From positions 38,031-102,030 of the forward strand of contig JACPAV010000012.1 of assembly GCA_016180645.1 (NCBI GenBank): DNA of 64,000 nt, read 5' to 3'. The translations under genes and the position numbers were made by a program. Numbering within the stretch: the first letter of the stretch is position 1; the number at the start of each line of letters is the position of its first letter. Under the pieces are notes generated by a model. The model did no database searches. It worked only from the letters and a program-made list of their open reading frames with translations, and had not been told where the DNA came from. Positions 49,635 through 58,188 of this stretch are shown in pieces. The stretch comes from Nitrospirota bacterium. Its GTDB lineage: Bacteria; JACPQY01.

Positions 49635-51539
49635 CTATTCCGTGTCCTCGTCCTCTTCCGGCAGGAAGCCCTTGGAGAAGTCGCCGGGTTCGTGGCATTC
49701 GCGGCAGGCCTCGTGAGAGATGGTGACCGGGCCGCGCGATCCGACGGTGTGGCACACGGTGCACATTTTCTCCTTCGGATAGTCTTCCTTGAGTTCCTCG
49801 AAGTGATCGCCGTGCACAAACATTTCTGAGGAGAACTTCACTTCCACTTCCACGCCCTCCATGTTCTTATGGCAGGAGAGGCACGATCGGCCCGCGGCGC
49901 GGGTTTCCTCATGGTGGCAGGTGTGGCAACTGTCGGCCGGGACCTTCGCCTTCGGCGGATGGTCGCCGGGATGGCACAAGGTACAGGCCGTTGCTTCTTT
50001 GACGTGGACGTCGTGCCGCATCTTCTTACCGGCCGCTTCGACGAATTCCGCCCCTTCAAGTCCGCCATGGCAGACGACGGTGCAGTTCTCCTGGTCGAAC
50101 GACCGGGGGAGGGCGACCGGGAACGTGAAGCCGGCCAGTGAGGCCACCATTTTCAGATCCTCAGCGCCCTTCTTGAGAAGATCCACCGAGTAGAACGGGT
50201 TGTGGATGGGCTTGGCCATCCGGACGAGTCGGGCGTTGGATTCGGCGCGCTTGATCAGGTTGTGGATCTTCCGCCCCTTCGGTCCATTCAATTTCGCCGT
50301 TTTCTGTCGAGATTTTTCCACCCCAATCAGAACCGTCGAAATCATGTTCTCCACCACCGGAGTCATGTGCCGGTCGAACCGCTTGAACTCATTTTCGTGG
50401 CACGAGGCGCAGGAGAGTGTGCCGGCCACCTTGGTCTGGCCCTCCCAGACCGCCTCGGATCGGGAGTGCTTCGGGATGACGTGGCACCCGGCGCAACTGA
50501 TGCCCACGATGGCCATCGGATCCGGGCGGGCTTTCACGCCTTCACCGCCGATGCCGAGATACAAGTCCCGCGGCGGGTTGTGCATGTACTCATGGCAGCT
50601 CTGGCACTGCTGGTTCTGCGTTTCCGCCAAGTGCTTGTTGAACTCGTGCTTGATGGGATCGTGGCAACTCTCGCACTCGATCTTGTGCACGGACGTATGT
50701 TCGATGTGCATCTCGTCCACATTCCCGGCTTTCTCCAGTTTCTCCGGCTCGTTGTGGCAGTTGAAACAGCGGCGGCTGTCCGTCCGTCCGTCGCCGCTCA
50801 CGACATCCGCGTGGCACCGGGTGCACTCGATATTCCGTTTCACGAAATCCTTGTGCTCGGCTTTGAAGCCCGCCGCTTCGATGGTCTTGTCGGGCGGACC
50901 GTGGCAGACGCCGCACTTCCCCAGTTTGGAGTCCTGGGCGATCTTTTGCTTTTCATGCAGGTGGCAGAGAAAGCAGGTGCCCTCGGTCACCTGGACGTGC
51001 GACCCGATCACCATCTGCGAGTGGCAACTGGTGCAGCGGAGCTTCATCCCCCGGCGCATCTCCGTGAGGTGCGGCTTGTGGTCGAAATGGATCTCTCGAT
51101 CTTTGATCTTCCAGGTGACTTTGCTCTTCAGGAGCCGTGTCTCATGGCAGCCGCTGCGAAGGCACGAGGCATCGCTGATCTCGGCGAACGGCTTGCTCGT
51201 GTAGGTGTGGGTGACGTAGGAGACGAGCTGTTTGAGCGCCTTCCACTTTCCGCGCATCTCATTCAGCGCACCCGGTTCGAAGTGGCATTCGACGCAGTAG
51301 ATGTCCTTGTGGCTGGAGTGTTTCCACGATTCGACGTAGGGCTCCATGAAATGGCAGGAATTGCAGAAAGTGGGGGTCACCGAGAACTTGTAGCCCGCGA
51401 CCAGCGCGGCAAAAAGCGCGATGAAGATGAGTCCGGCCAGGCTTCCGACCCGGATCGCAATTCCCACCGGGTCCTTCCGGCTGAATCCCGTCAGCCAGCC
51501 GATATAGCGACGTAATCTGCTCTTCCACGCTTCAACCAT
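49635..51539 (-). CDS. Membrane-anchored multihaem cytochrome c with about 18 haem motifs
   Basis: 634 aa. Basic N-terminus and one membrane helix (about 28-50) followed by FCNSCHFMEPYVESWKHSSH, like the opening of NapC/NirT quinol dehydrogenases. I count 16 CxxCH motifs plus two atypical ones, CLRSGCH (CX4CH) and CTVVCH (CX3CH). His residues spaced to act as distal ligands are abundant. Probably takes electrons from quinol and passes them to periplasmic partners. Ends with an acidic tail. Last of three adjacent cytochrome genes on this strand. Confidence 0.9.
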   Translation of the reverse strand: MVEAWKSRLRRYIGWLTGFSRKDPVGIAIRVGSLAGLIFIALFAALVAGYKFSVTPTFCNSCHFMEPYVESWKHSSHKDIYCVECHFEPGALNEMRGKWKALKQLVSYVTHTYTSKPFAEISDASCLRSGCHETRLLKSKVTWKIKDREIHFDHKPHLTEMRRGMKLRCTSCHSQMVIGSHVQVTEGTCFLCHLHEKQKIAQDSKLGKCGVCHGPPDKTIEAAGFKAEHKDFVKRNIECTRCHADVVSGDGRTDSRRCFNCHNEPEKLEKAGNVDEMHIEHTSVHKIECESCHDPIKHEFNKHLAETQNQQCQSCHEYMHNPPRDLYLGIGGEGVKARPDPMAIVGISCAGCHVIPKHSRSEAVWEGQTKVAGTLSCASCHENEFKRFDRHMTPVVENMISTVLIGVEKSRQKTAKLNGPKGRKIHNLIKRAESNARLVRMAKPIHNPFYSVDLLKKGAEDLKMVASLAGFTFPVALPRSFDQENCTVVCHGGLEGAEFVEAAGKKMRHDVHVKEATACTLCHPGDHPPKAKVPADSCHTCHHEETRAAGRSCLSCHKNMEGVEVEVKFSSEMFVHGDHFEELKEDYPKEKMCTVCHTVGSRGPVTISHEACRECHEPGDFSKGFLPEEDEDTE

Positions 51540-51557
51540 TTTCCGAAACTCCTCCGT

Positions 51558-53675
51558 TCAGAAAAACAATCCTATGGCAATCCCTGCCATGATCGCCGCG
51601 CCGAGGGTGAGGGCGATGAGACCGATGACGCGCGCCCTGCGGATTTCGTCAGGCGTCGGCGGCGCCACCAACACATCGCCAGGAATCCCCCCTTCCGTCA
51701 GCCGGGCGTACTCCACCGGTCGCTCCGCCTTCAGCCGTTCCAAGGAAATCTTTCCGGTGAAGATCGTGTCATCCATCGGGAAAACGTCCGGCCTGAGATG
51801 GGCAACAAAATAGTGGAAGAGAACCACGTAAGACACGGCCAGGAACGCTTCATACGTGTGGACCACTTGGGCCGCGTTGATGACCCATCCCGGCATGAAC
51901 CGCGTGGCCACTTCCGGAAACCAAAGGACAAGCCCGGAGAGTGTGATGACCGGCACGCCCCAGAGTTCCGCGAGGTATTCGATCTTCTCCCAGTAGGCCC
52001 ACCGGTCCAGCGCCGGGGCCGGGCCGCGGTAAACGAACCACTTGAGATTCGCCCGGAAGTCCTCCAGGTCTTTGAGTCTTGGAACCATGGATTGCCATCC
52101 CCACAGAATGCCCCAGTCCTTCCTCCGGAAGAGGCGGTTGGCCAGATAGACGAAGTGAACAAGGGTGTAGACGACCGAAATTACGGCTGAGGCGCGGTGG
52201 ATCCATCGCATCGTCTCGATGCCTCCGAGCACCAGCGTGACGAACTGCGCCCACGCCGTCCCGCTGAACTTGATGGAGAAGCCCGTTAGGGCCAGCGTGA
52301 GGAAGCTGACGATCATCGCGCCATGGACCCAGCGATGCACGCGGTTGAATCGGACGACGTAGTGCGTGGCCGGCCTCGATTGATCGGCGTCGAATTCCCC
52401 TCTCCAATGTCCAATCCATGCTCGTTGCGCCCACAGGAGGTAATGGATTGCGAAAAATCCCAGCGTCCCCGAAACGAGAACGACGAAGAAGAGCCATACC
52501 CAGTGGACATAGCGGTTCGCCTCGGGACTGGAGGGGACGGAGTGGGGGTCGTAAGTGATATAGGAGGCCGTCACCTTCTCGTGGCATTCACCGCAGGTCT
52601 TCTGAAGATTCGCCGGGTGGATGGAGGATCGCGGATCGTCGGCCGGGAGATTGTGATGGGGGGTGTGGCAATCCGAACATTTCGCGGTGGCGACGTAGCC
52701 GAGCGAATACATCTGGCCGTGGACGTTGTCCTTGAACGTCGGGGCCTCGTCCTCGTGGCACTCTCCGCATTCCTTGGCGATGCCGAGCTGAAACTTCCGG
52801 CTCGCCGGTTCCTGGATTCCGTGGGCGGTGTGGCAGGTAATGCAGACGGGTCCCGAATCGTCGTGGTCCGCCCACAGTTCCCCGTGCGCGCTCTCCTTGA
52901 AGGTCGTCAGGATTTTCTCGTGGCATCCGGCGCAGGTCACCGGCACGTTCCAGGGATGGACTTTCGAGTGTTCGTCGTCTTTGCTGAAAATCGCATGGTT
53001 TCCGTGGCAATCCGTGCATACGGCGGAAACGAGGAGGCCGCTGACTTCCACGCCCCGGCCGTGAACGCTTTTCCGATAGCGCTGGATGAAGGAGGGCTTG
53101 GGCAGTTCGTGTCCCTCGGTGAGGGCTTCGTCTTCGTGACATTTGGCGCAGGTGTCGGCCAGATTGAAGCGATTGATTTTGGAATCGTGATCCTTGTCCG
53201 GGTAGATGTCGTGCTCGCCGTGACAACTCGAACACGTCGGCGCCTCTTCGTCGCCGTCCCGCGCCGCCTCCGCGTGGACGCTTTGGTCATAGTCCTTCGC
53301 CGATTTCTTGTGGCAGGCGACGCAGTTGACCGCATCGAGCGTGACGTCCTCTTCGTCGTGATCGTCCTTTACCTCGGCATCCCCATGGCACTTGATGCAG
53401 GTCTGTTTCTTGTGGACGGAGCGTTTGAGGACCGCGGTGTCGACGGTGGGCTCCTCTTCCGCGTGGCATTCGAGGCAGTCTCGGTCGGATGACCAAGCGG
53501 CGCCCGCCAATAATAAGAGCGGGACGAGCGTCAAGAGGACGCGCTGGATCCCCTTCGTCGTAGCGCCCGGTTTTACACCGGGCGTTGAACCGTCCGGCAT
53601 GAAGCCGGACGCTACGAGGAAACCGGTGGCACGAACAACCATAGGAAACATCGGGCGGGATAGGGCGCGACGCAC
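51558..53675 (-). CDS. Multihaem cytochrome c fused to a b-type cytochrome membrane domain
   Basis: About 705 aa. Residues about 60-385 contain 11 CxxCH motifs (CLECH, CIKCH, CVACH, CSSCH, CAKCH, CTDCH, CAGCH, CITCH, CGECH, CSDCH, CGECH). From about 390 on there are membrane helices with conserved His (HYLLW; RVHRWVHGAM; WIHRAS; LVHFVY; VVHTYEAF) as in the cytochrome b561/formate dehydrogenase gamma type. The pair can pass electrons between the quinone pool and periplasmic haems in one protein. The start is uncertain: GTG 53675 is used here, but residues about 20-39 are encoded by a palindromic repeat ahead of the signal peptide (IQRVLLTLVPLLLLAGAAWS). Confidence 0.88.
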   Translation of the reverse strand: MRRALSRPMFPMVVRATGFLVASGFMPDGSTPGVKPGATTKGIQRVLLTLVPLLLLAGAAWSSDRDCLECHAEEEPTVDTAVLKRSVHKKQTCIKCHGDAEVKDDHDEEDVTLDAVNCVACHKKSAKDYDQSVHAEAARDGDEEAPTCSSCHGEHDIYPDKDHDSKINRFNLADTCAKCHEDEALTEGHELPKPSFIQRYRKSVHGRGVEVSGLLVSAVCTDCHGNHAIFSKDDEHSKVHPWNVPVTCAGCHEKILTTFKESAHGELWADHDDSGPVCITCHTAHGIQEPASRKFQLGIAKECGECHEDEAPTFKDNVHGQMYSLGYVATAKCSDCHTPHHNLPADDPRSSIHPANLQKTCGECHEKVTASYITYDPHSVPSSPEANRYVHWVWLFFVVLVSGTLGFFAIHYLLWAQRAWIGHWRGEFDADQSRPATHYVVRFNRVHRWVHGAMIVSFLTLALTGFSIKFSGTAWAQFVTLVLGGIETMRWIHRASAVISVVYTLVHFVYLANRLFRRKDWGILWGWQSMVPRLKDLEDFRANLKWFVYRGPAPALDRWAYWEKIEYLAELWGVPVITLSGLVLWFPEVATRFMPGWVINAAQVVHTYEAFLAVSYVVLFHYFVAHLRPDVFPMDDTIFTGKISLERLKAERPVEYARLTEGGIPGDVLVAPPTPDEIRRARVIGLIALTLGAAIMAGIAIGLFF
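53559..53616. repeat. CGTAGCG...CGCTACG palindromic repeat within a gene start
   Basis: Outer arms CGTAGCG (53559-53565) and CGCTACG (53610-53616); inside, two hairpins GCCCGGT-TTTAC-ACCGGGC and CGTCCGGC-ATGAA-GCCGGACG. It has the same plan (outer stem plus two inner hairpins, about 57 bp) as the GTAGGGGAG repeats but different arms. It lies before the signal peptide of the cytochrome-b fusion gene. Confidence 0.75.
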
Positions 53676-53685
53676 TCCAGCGGCG

Positions 53686-54936
53686 TCACTTCCTTCGCCA
53701 CCGGCGGATCAGGCCCACCGCGAGGAGGGCGCTGACGACGAACAACCCTCCGACGGTCACACCGATCAAGAGAAAAACCACGGCCGGGCTTTCCGGTTTC
53801 TTGAGGATCACGCGTTCGGTGAACCGGACGGAACCCTCGACGAGCGCTCTTAGTTCCTCGAGTTGCACTTGAACGCGTGTGACATCCAGCGAATGGGTGG
53901 CTCGCAGGACCTTGAGCCTCGCCTCACGCACCCTTCCGGATTCGCCTTCGAGGAACCGAACGGCTTCCGGTTTGCCCCGGTGTTGTTCCAGTGCCTTGTC
54001 GAACCGCGCACCGAGGGCCTCGGCCTCATCGGCCGATGTCTGAAGATCTTTCGCCAGCCGGAGGACCTTTTCCTCGTCTTCGTCGTGGCACGATTGGCAA
54101 TTGCCCTCCTGGTCGCCGTTCCCCGTAAAGAGCCCCGCGGGCGGGATGGTGTTCTTGTGGTTGCCGTGGCAGTCCGTGCATTCGGGCTCGTCGAATTGGA
54201 TGAGCGCGGCGCGGTGTTCGCTTTCACGCAGGTATCGCGCGACCTCACGGTGGCAGCTCCCGCAGACCATGGGGACTTGCGAAACCTCGGCCGGCCGCGC
54301 GCCGTGGGTGCCGTGGCAATCCACGCACACGGGAACATCATCGGCCTTCGGGGAGGCGCGCTTGCCGAAGAGGATCTCGCCGTGGATTCCCTCCTTGTAC
54401 TCTTCGACCTGATCCGTGTGCCCTTTGTAGGGTTTCATCTTCTTCGCGTTGGAGTGGCATTCGCCGCACATGTCGGGGACGTTCATCTTGAAAACACGGG
54501 ACTTCGGATTGTCCTTCGAAACGATATCGTGGACTCCGTGACAGGAGGTGCAGATGGCCACGCGCGTATCCCCCTTGGCGAGGAGTTCTCCATGGCGGCT
54601 GGTGCGGTACTCGGAAAGGACGTGGGTGTCCACCCGATAGAACTTCATCCGGCGGATGTCCTCGTGGCATTCGCCGCACATCCGCACGGCTTCCGCGCGG
54701 GTGAATTTGCCCTTGAAACCCTTGGATGCGGCGTGGCCGGCCTTTTCGTCCTTCGCCCGATGATCGCCCCCGTGGCATCCGCTGCAACTTACGTCCGAGT
54801 CGAAATGGATACCGGCCCGGTGTTCGATGTTGGCTTTCGGAGTGGCTGTGTCGTGGCAGGTGAGGCACTCATCCGGCCCCCCGGGATCGGGCGACAGCAA
54901 CAGCGAAAACAGGACTACACCGGTCCATGATGCCAT
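53686..54936 (-). CDS. Nonahaem cytochrome c with C-terminal membrane anchor
   Basis: 416 aa with signal peptide. Nine CxxCH motifs (CLTCH, CSGCH, CGECH, CTSCH, CGECH, CVDCH, CGSCH, CTDCH, CQSCH) in the first 280 residues, then a coiled-coil segment rich in Glu/Arg/Leu (about 285-370) and a C-terminal membrane helix (AVVFLLIGVTVGGLFVVSALLAVGLI) with an Arg/Lys end. The coiled coil may hold partners or oligomers. First of the three cytochrome genes; ends 10 nt before the next. Confidence 0.88.
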   Translation of the reverse strand: MASWTGVVLFSLLLSPDPGGPDECLTCHDTATPKANIEHRAGIHFDSDVSCSGCHGGDHRAKDEKAGHAASKGFKGKFTRAEAVRMCGECHEDIRRMKFYRVDTHVLSEYRTSRHGELLAKGDTRVAICTSCHGVHDIVSKDNPKSRVFKMNVPDMCGECHSNAKKMKPYKGHTDQVEEYKEGIHGEILFGKRASPKADDVPVCVDCHGTHGARPAEVSQVPMVCGSCHREVARYLRESEHRAALIQFDEPECTDCHGNHKNTIPPAGLFTGNGDQEGNCQSCHDEDEEKVLRLAKDLQTSADEAEALGARFDKALEQHRGKPEAVRFLEGESGRVREARLKVLRATHSLDVTRVQVQLEELRALVEGSVRFTERVILKKPESPAVVFLLIGVTVGGLFVVSALLAVGLIRRWRRK

Positions 54937-55067
54937 AAGCTATTCCTCCAGTTTGTGTCGACAGACGTGTCCGGGCAAGAATGGGCACTTCCAAATCACT
55001 GCTGGGCAAGGGTAGCTTTCATCCTCGATTTCCACACTGACTTTGGTCAACCCGAAACAGGACTTAG

Positions 55068-55261
55068 GATCCGTTTGAAAACCCCATCATTGCCGGGGCG
55101 CATCTCTTGGTAGGCGCACCCCCATGCCGAGGACGGTATGGGGCCATGAGATGTCGCCGTGCCACGGATGGCACGGCATGTCACATGGCCTTTAGGGTGC
55201 GTTTTCGGACGCAGGCTAAAGCCTGCGGCTACCGGTCCAGTGCGTTTTCAAACGAGGCCTG
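55068..55261. mobile_element. MITE-like element, copy 1B, interrupted by a second repeat
   Basis: Ends GTTTGAAAAC (55074-55083) and GTTTTCAAAC (55245-55254) are perfect inverted repeats. From there inward it matches the reverse complement of 22256-22380: CCCCATCATTGCCGGGGCGC, CTCTTGGTAG, CGCACC on one side; GGGTGCG, TTCGGACGCAGGCT, AGCCTGCG, CTACCGGTCCA on the other. At the tip of the CGCACCC/GGGTGCG hairpin about 70 bp of another repeat is inserted (55120-55192). Confidence 0.8.
55120..55192. repeat. GGCCATG/CATGGCC repeat, copy 1 (nested in element 1B)
   Basis: Hairpin CCCCATGCC-GAGGAC-GGTATGGGG, then GGCCATG ... CATGGCC enclosing CGTGCC-ACGGAT-GGCACG. The second copy is at 59110-59180. 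Paired changes between copies (GTGCC/GGCAC here, GCGCC/GGCGC there) keep the inner stem. Confidence 0.75.
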
Positions 55262-55422
55262 GTGCGGATTCGAGGCAATCTCATAGCCCCGCTGGAAAGA
55301 CGATCTTTTCCTTGATGGCCGTCATCACACGGGTTTTCAGGCTTTGGCATAGTGCTGCACAAATGCGTCAGCAGTGCCACTGCTCTGATTCGATATCGCA
55401 CGCACATTCCATGCGTGAATAC

Positions 55423-55478
55423 GTAGGGGAGGGTGTCTACACCCTCCCAATCGGGAGCATCTGAAGATGCTCCCCCAC
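55423..55478. repeat. GTAGGGGAG palindromic repeat, copy 2
   Basis: Left end GTAGGGGAG at 55423-55431, right end CTCCCCCAC at 55470-55478 (one base off the usual CTCCCCTAC). Inner hairpins GGAGGGTGT-CT-ACACCCTCC and GGAGCATCT-GA-AGATGCTCC. Lies in the untranslated leader of the molybdoenzyme gene. Confidence 0.8.
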
Positions 55479-55504
55479 GAACACGTAGAAACGAGGAGGT
55501 TCGC

Positions 55505-58174
55505 ATGAAGCAACAGATAACCCGAAGAGATTTCATGGCGACAACCGCCGCCGGCTTGGGCAGTTTCCTCGTTCTGGAAACCCTTCAGAGTTGCGACGGT
55601 GGCGGGAAAAAGGAAGAAATCTGGAAGACACCCCCGGACCTTCACGCCGCCTACCCGATCGAGTTCACGGAGGAGACGAAGTACACGAGCTGCTGGATCG
55701 GCAAACAGGATTGCGGGATGACGGCGCGCGTTCTCACGCAAACGATCGGGGACCGGGAAGTCAAGAGGATCGTCAAGTTCGAAGGAAATCCTGACAACCC
55801 ACGAAACAACGGCACGCTCTGTCCGAAGGGTTTCGCGCAGCTTCAGGGTATCTACGACTACAACCGCGTGAAAACCCCCCTCAAGCGAACCAATGCCAAG
55901 GGAGAAGCCGGCGCGTTCGTCCAGATCAGTTGGGACGAGGCCCTGAACACCGTGGCGGACAAGCTGAAAGCCGCCAAGAGCGCCTCTTCCTATGTCTTGT
56001 GGCAGAAAGGGCGGAGCAAGTCGGAGCCTCTGTATGACGGCGCGTTCATCAATGCGATGAAGGAGGCGGGCTACAAGAATTACAAGATCGGCCACGGGGC
56101 CTACTGCTCGGATAGCGGCTATCGCGCGGCGGAGTATACGATCGGCTACCATGGCGTGTACCACCCCGATTTCAAGAACACCAAGTACCTCCTCTCCTGG
56201 GGATGGAACCTCACGAGCGCCGGCGGGAACAAGTTCTGCTTCATCACGTGGCCGCAGGAATTCGTGAAAGCCCGGGCCAACGGAATGAAGGTGGTGGCGC
56301 TCGATCCGTTCCGCCGGGGAACCGGCCCGCACGCGGACGAGTGGATCCCCAACAAGCCGGGCACGGACCTCGCCTTCTTCCTCGGCCTCCAGCACTACCT
56401 CGTCACGAACGGCCACCTGGACAAGGACTATCTCAAGACCTACACCAACGCCCCGTACCTCGTGAAAGACGATGGCACGGTGGCGAAGGTTACGACCACC
56501 GCCTCTGACGGCACCCAGACGTCGAAGGAATTGGTCTGGGACACGAAAACGAGCGCGGCCGTCGCCTACGACACCGCGGGCATCGACCCAGTGCTCGACG
56601 GCTCCTACACGGTGGACGGCGCAACCGTCAAGCCCGCCCTTGAAAGGATGAAAGACCACCTGACGGGCAAGGGCTACACACCCGCATGGGCGGACTCCAC
56701 CTGCGATATCCCTTCTGGGACCGTTGAGCGCGTGGCCAGGGAATTGGCGTCCAACGCGAACATCGGCGGGACGACCACGATAGACGGCATCACCCTCCCC
56801 CTTCGCCCCTCCGCGATGATGGCCTACCATGTGACCCAGCAGGAACTTGGGATGCCCGCCGGCCGCGCGGCCATCATGGTGTTCATGCTCCTGGGCGCCG
56901 TGGGCGTGCCGGGGGGAACCCAAATAGACATCGGAGCGACGGCCCTGCATGAGAACTACAAGAAATTGGACGAAGCCGGCATCAAGGACGGCCCCTACAA
57001 CTGGGATCTCAGCGGCAGCAAGTTCTTCCCCATCAAGACCACGAATCCATCCTTCCTGGCAAACATCTGGCTTAACCCGTCCAAGTACGGTGTGAACGAG
57101 GCGACGCTCCCGAAGGTCGCGATCTTCCACATGAACAACGGCGCCGTGTCGTTCGCGGACAGCAAGACGATTCGAGAGGCGTGGAAGAGGATCGAGTTCG
57201 TGGTGGACATCAACCCGTGGCTCTCCGATACGGCGAGTCTCTTTGCGGACGTCATCCTACCCGCGGCCACCATCGAGAAATACGAGGGACCGGGCAGCGG
57301 CAAGGCGCTCTATGAGAAGGCCGATTCCCTCCGAATGCCCCCGATCCCGGCGCTGTGGGAGTCCCGCGGCGAGATGGAGATCTACATCGACATCGCCGAC
57401 CGGGCCGGGTTCCTCACGGGCGACAAGGGCCTTGTCGCACAGCTCAACAAGGAGCTGTCGCTCTCGGGCAACAAGATGGATGTGAGCTCCAAACCCACCG
57501 TGCGGGACATGTTCGATCGCTGGGCGAAGGACAAGCTCGGCAAGGCGGACGGCATCGCCTACCTTGAGCAGCACGGCAACACCGGGCGCAAGGCGATCTC
57601 GGCGAAAGACGCCTATCCCGCCGCCCAAAGCTATGCGGGAGCGAAGCACCGCCTGTACGGCGAGTCGCTCCTCAAGTACCAGACCACGATGAAGGGAAAA
57701 GGCGTGGAAGCGATCTACTACCAGGACTACACGGCGTTCCCCACGTGGAGGGCGCCGACGATGTATTCCTCGCCGGGCACGTATGATCTTCACTTGATCA
57801 GTTACAAGAAGATCGAGCACAAGCAGAGCCGGTCGAGCTTCGTGCCCTTGCTCGCCGAGCTCGCGCCCAAACAGGGTCTGGTCATCAATTCCGCAACGGC
57901 GAAGGCGAAAGGCATTGCCGAGGGTGATGCCGTGACCGTGACCAGCCACAATGCCGTTACGGGCGAGACGCGGTCGATCAGGACCGCCGCCCGCCTCGTC
58001 GAGAGTATCCGCCCGGACACGGTGGCCCTGTCGCACCATTACGGGATAACGACGCACCCCAACGCGAAGGACCAGGGGCCCACGCCAAACGAGCTCTTCT
58101 TCACGAGCGAGGGCTACGTCCAGTGCACGATGGATGCGTCCTTCCAGGTGAAGGTCGGCGTCTCCAAAGCGTAA
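55505..58174 (+). CDS. Tat-exported molybdopterin oxidoreductase, catalytic subunit
   Basis: 889 aa of the DMSO-reductase superfamily. Start at ATG 55505 with GAGGAGG upstream; Tat motif TRRDFM at 6-11. The N-terminal FeS site has Cys63, Cys70 and Cys106 (LCPKG) but Gly66 where a fourth Cys is expected (C-x2-G-x3-C), so the cluster may be absent or of a 3-Cys type. GHGAYCSDSG places Cys201 as the probable Mo ligand. C-terminal molybdopterin-binding domain from about 770 (PKQGLVINSATAKAKGIAEGDAV, LSHHYG). Substrate is not evident; arsenate, sulfur oxyanions or selenate are possible. Followed by its ferredoxin subunit. Confidence 0.9.
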   Translation: MKQQITRRDFMATTAAGLGSFLVLETLQSCDGGGKKEEIWKTPPDLHAAYPIEFTEETKYTSCWIGKQDCGMTARVLTQTIGDREVKRIVKFEGNPDNPRNNGTLCPKGFAQLQGIYDYNRVKTPLKRTNAKGEAGAFVQISWDEALNTVADKLKAAKSASSYVLWQKGRSKSEPLYDGAFINAMKEAGYKNYKIGHGAYCSDSGYRAAEYTIGYHGVYHPDFKNTKYLLSWGWNLTSAGGNKFCFITWPQEFVKARANGMKVVALDPFRRGTGPHADEWIPNKPGTDLAFFLGLQHYLVTNGHLDKDYLKTYTNAPYLVKDDGTVAKVTTTASDGTQTSKELVWDTKTSAAVAYDTAGIDPVLDGSYTVDGATVKPALERMKDHLTGKGYTPAWADSTCDIPSGTVERVARELASNANIGGTTTIDGITLPLRPSAMMAYHVTQQELGMPAGRAAIMVFMLLGAVGVPGGTQIDIGATALHENYKKLDEAGIKDGPYNWDLSGSKFFPIKTTNPSFLANIWLNPSKYGVNEATLPKVAIFHMNNGAVSFADSKTIREAWKRIEFVVDINPWLSDTASLFADVILPAATIEKYEGPGSGKALYEKADSLRMPPIPALWESRGEMEIYIDIADRAGFLTGDKGLVAQLNKELSLSGNKMDVSSKPTVRDMFDRWAKDKLGKADGIAYLEQHGNTGRKAISAKDAYPAAQSYAGAKHRLYGESLLKYQTTMKGKGVEAIYYQDYTAFPTWRAPTMYSSPGTYDLHLISYKKIEHKQSRSSFVPLLAELAPKQGLVINSATAKAKGIAEGDAVTVTSHNAVTGETRSIRTAARLVESIRPDTVALSHHYGITTHPNAKDQGPTPNELFFTSEGYVQCTMDASFQVKVGVSKA

Positions 58175-58188
58175 GGAGGTAACGAACC

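Larger units (their letters stand above)
54937..55504. other. Intergenic region upstream of the molybdoenzyme, mostly repeats
   Basis: 568 bp between divergent genes. Holds element 1B with its nested insertion (55068-55261), an inverted repeat CACGCA/TGCGTG (about 55400-55418, possible regulator site) and a GTAGGGGAG repeat (55423-55478) that ends 26 nt before the molybdoenzyme ATG. I found no convincing sigma70 or sigma54 promoter. Confidence 0.65.

Noticed and set aside
55346..55360. Possible sigma54 promoter (TGGCA...TGCA) upstream of the molybdoenzyme
   Set aside because: GG and GC are separated by 9 nt, where sigma54 sites need 10, and the nearby NtrC-like regulator lacks GAFTGA.
55216..55536. 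Minus-strand open frame over the repeats before the molybdoenzyme
   Set aside because: It is a translation of palindromic repeats with no independent coding signal.
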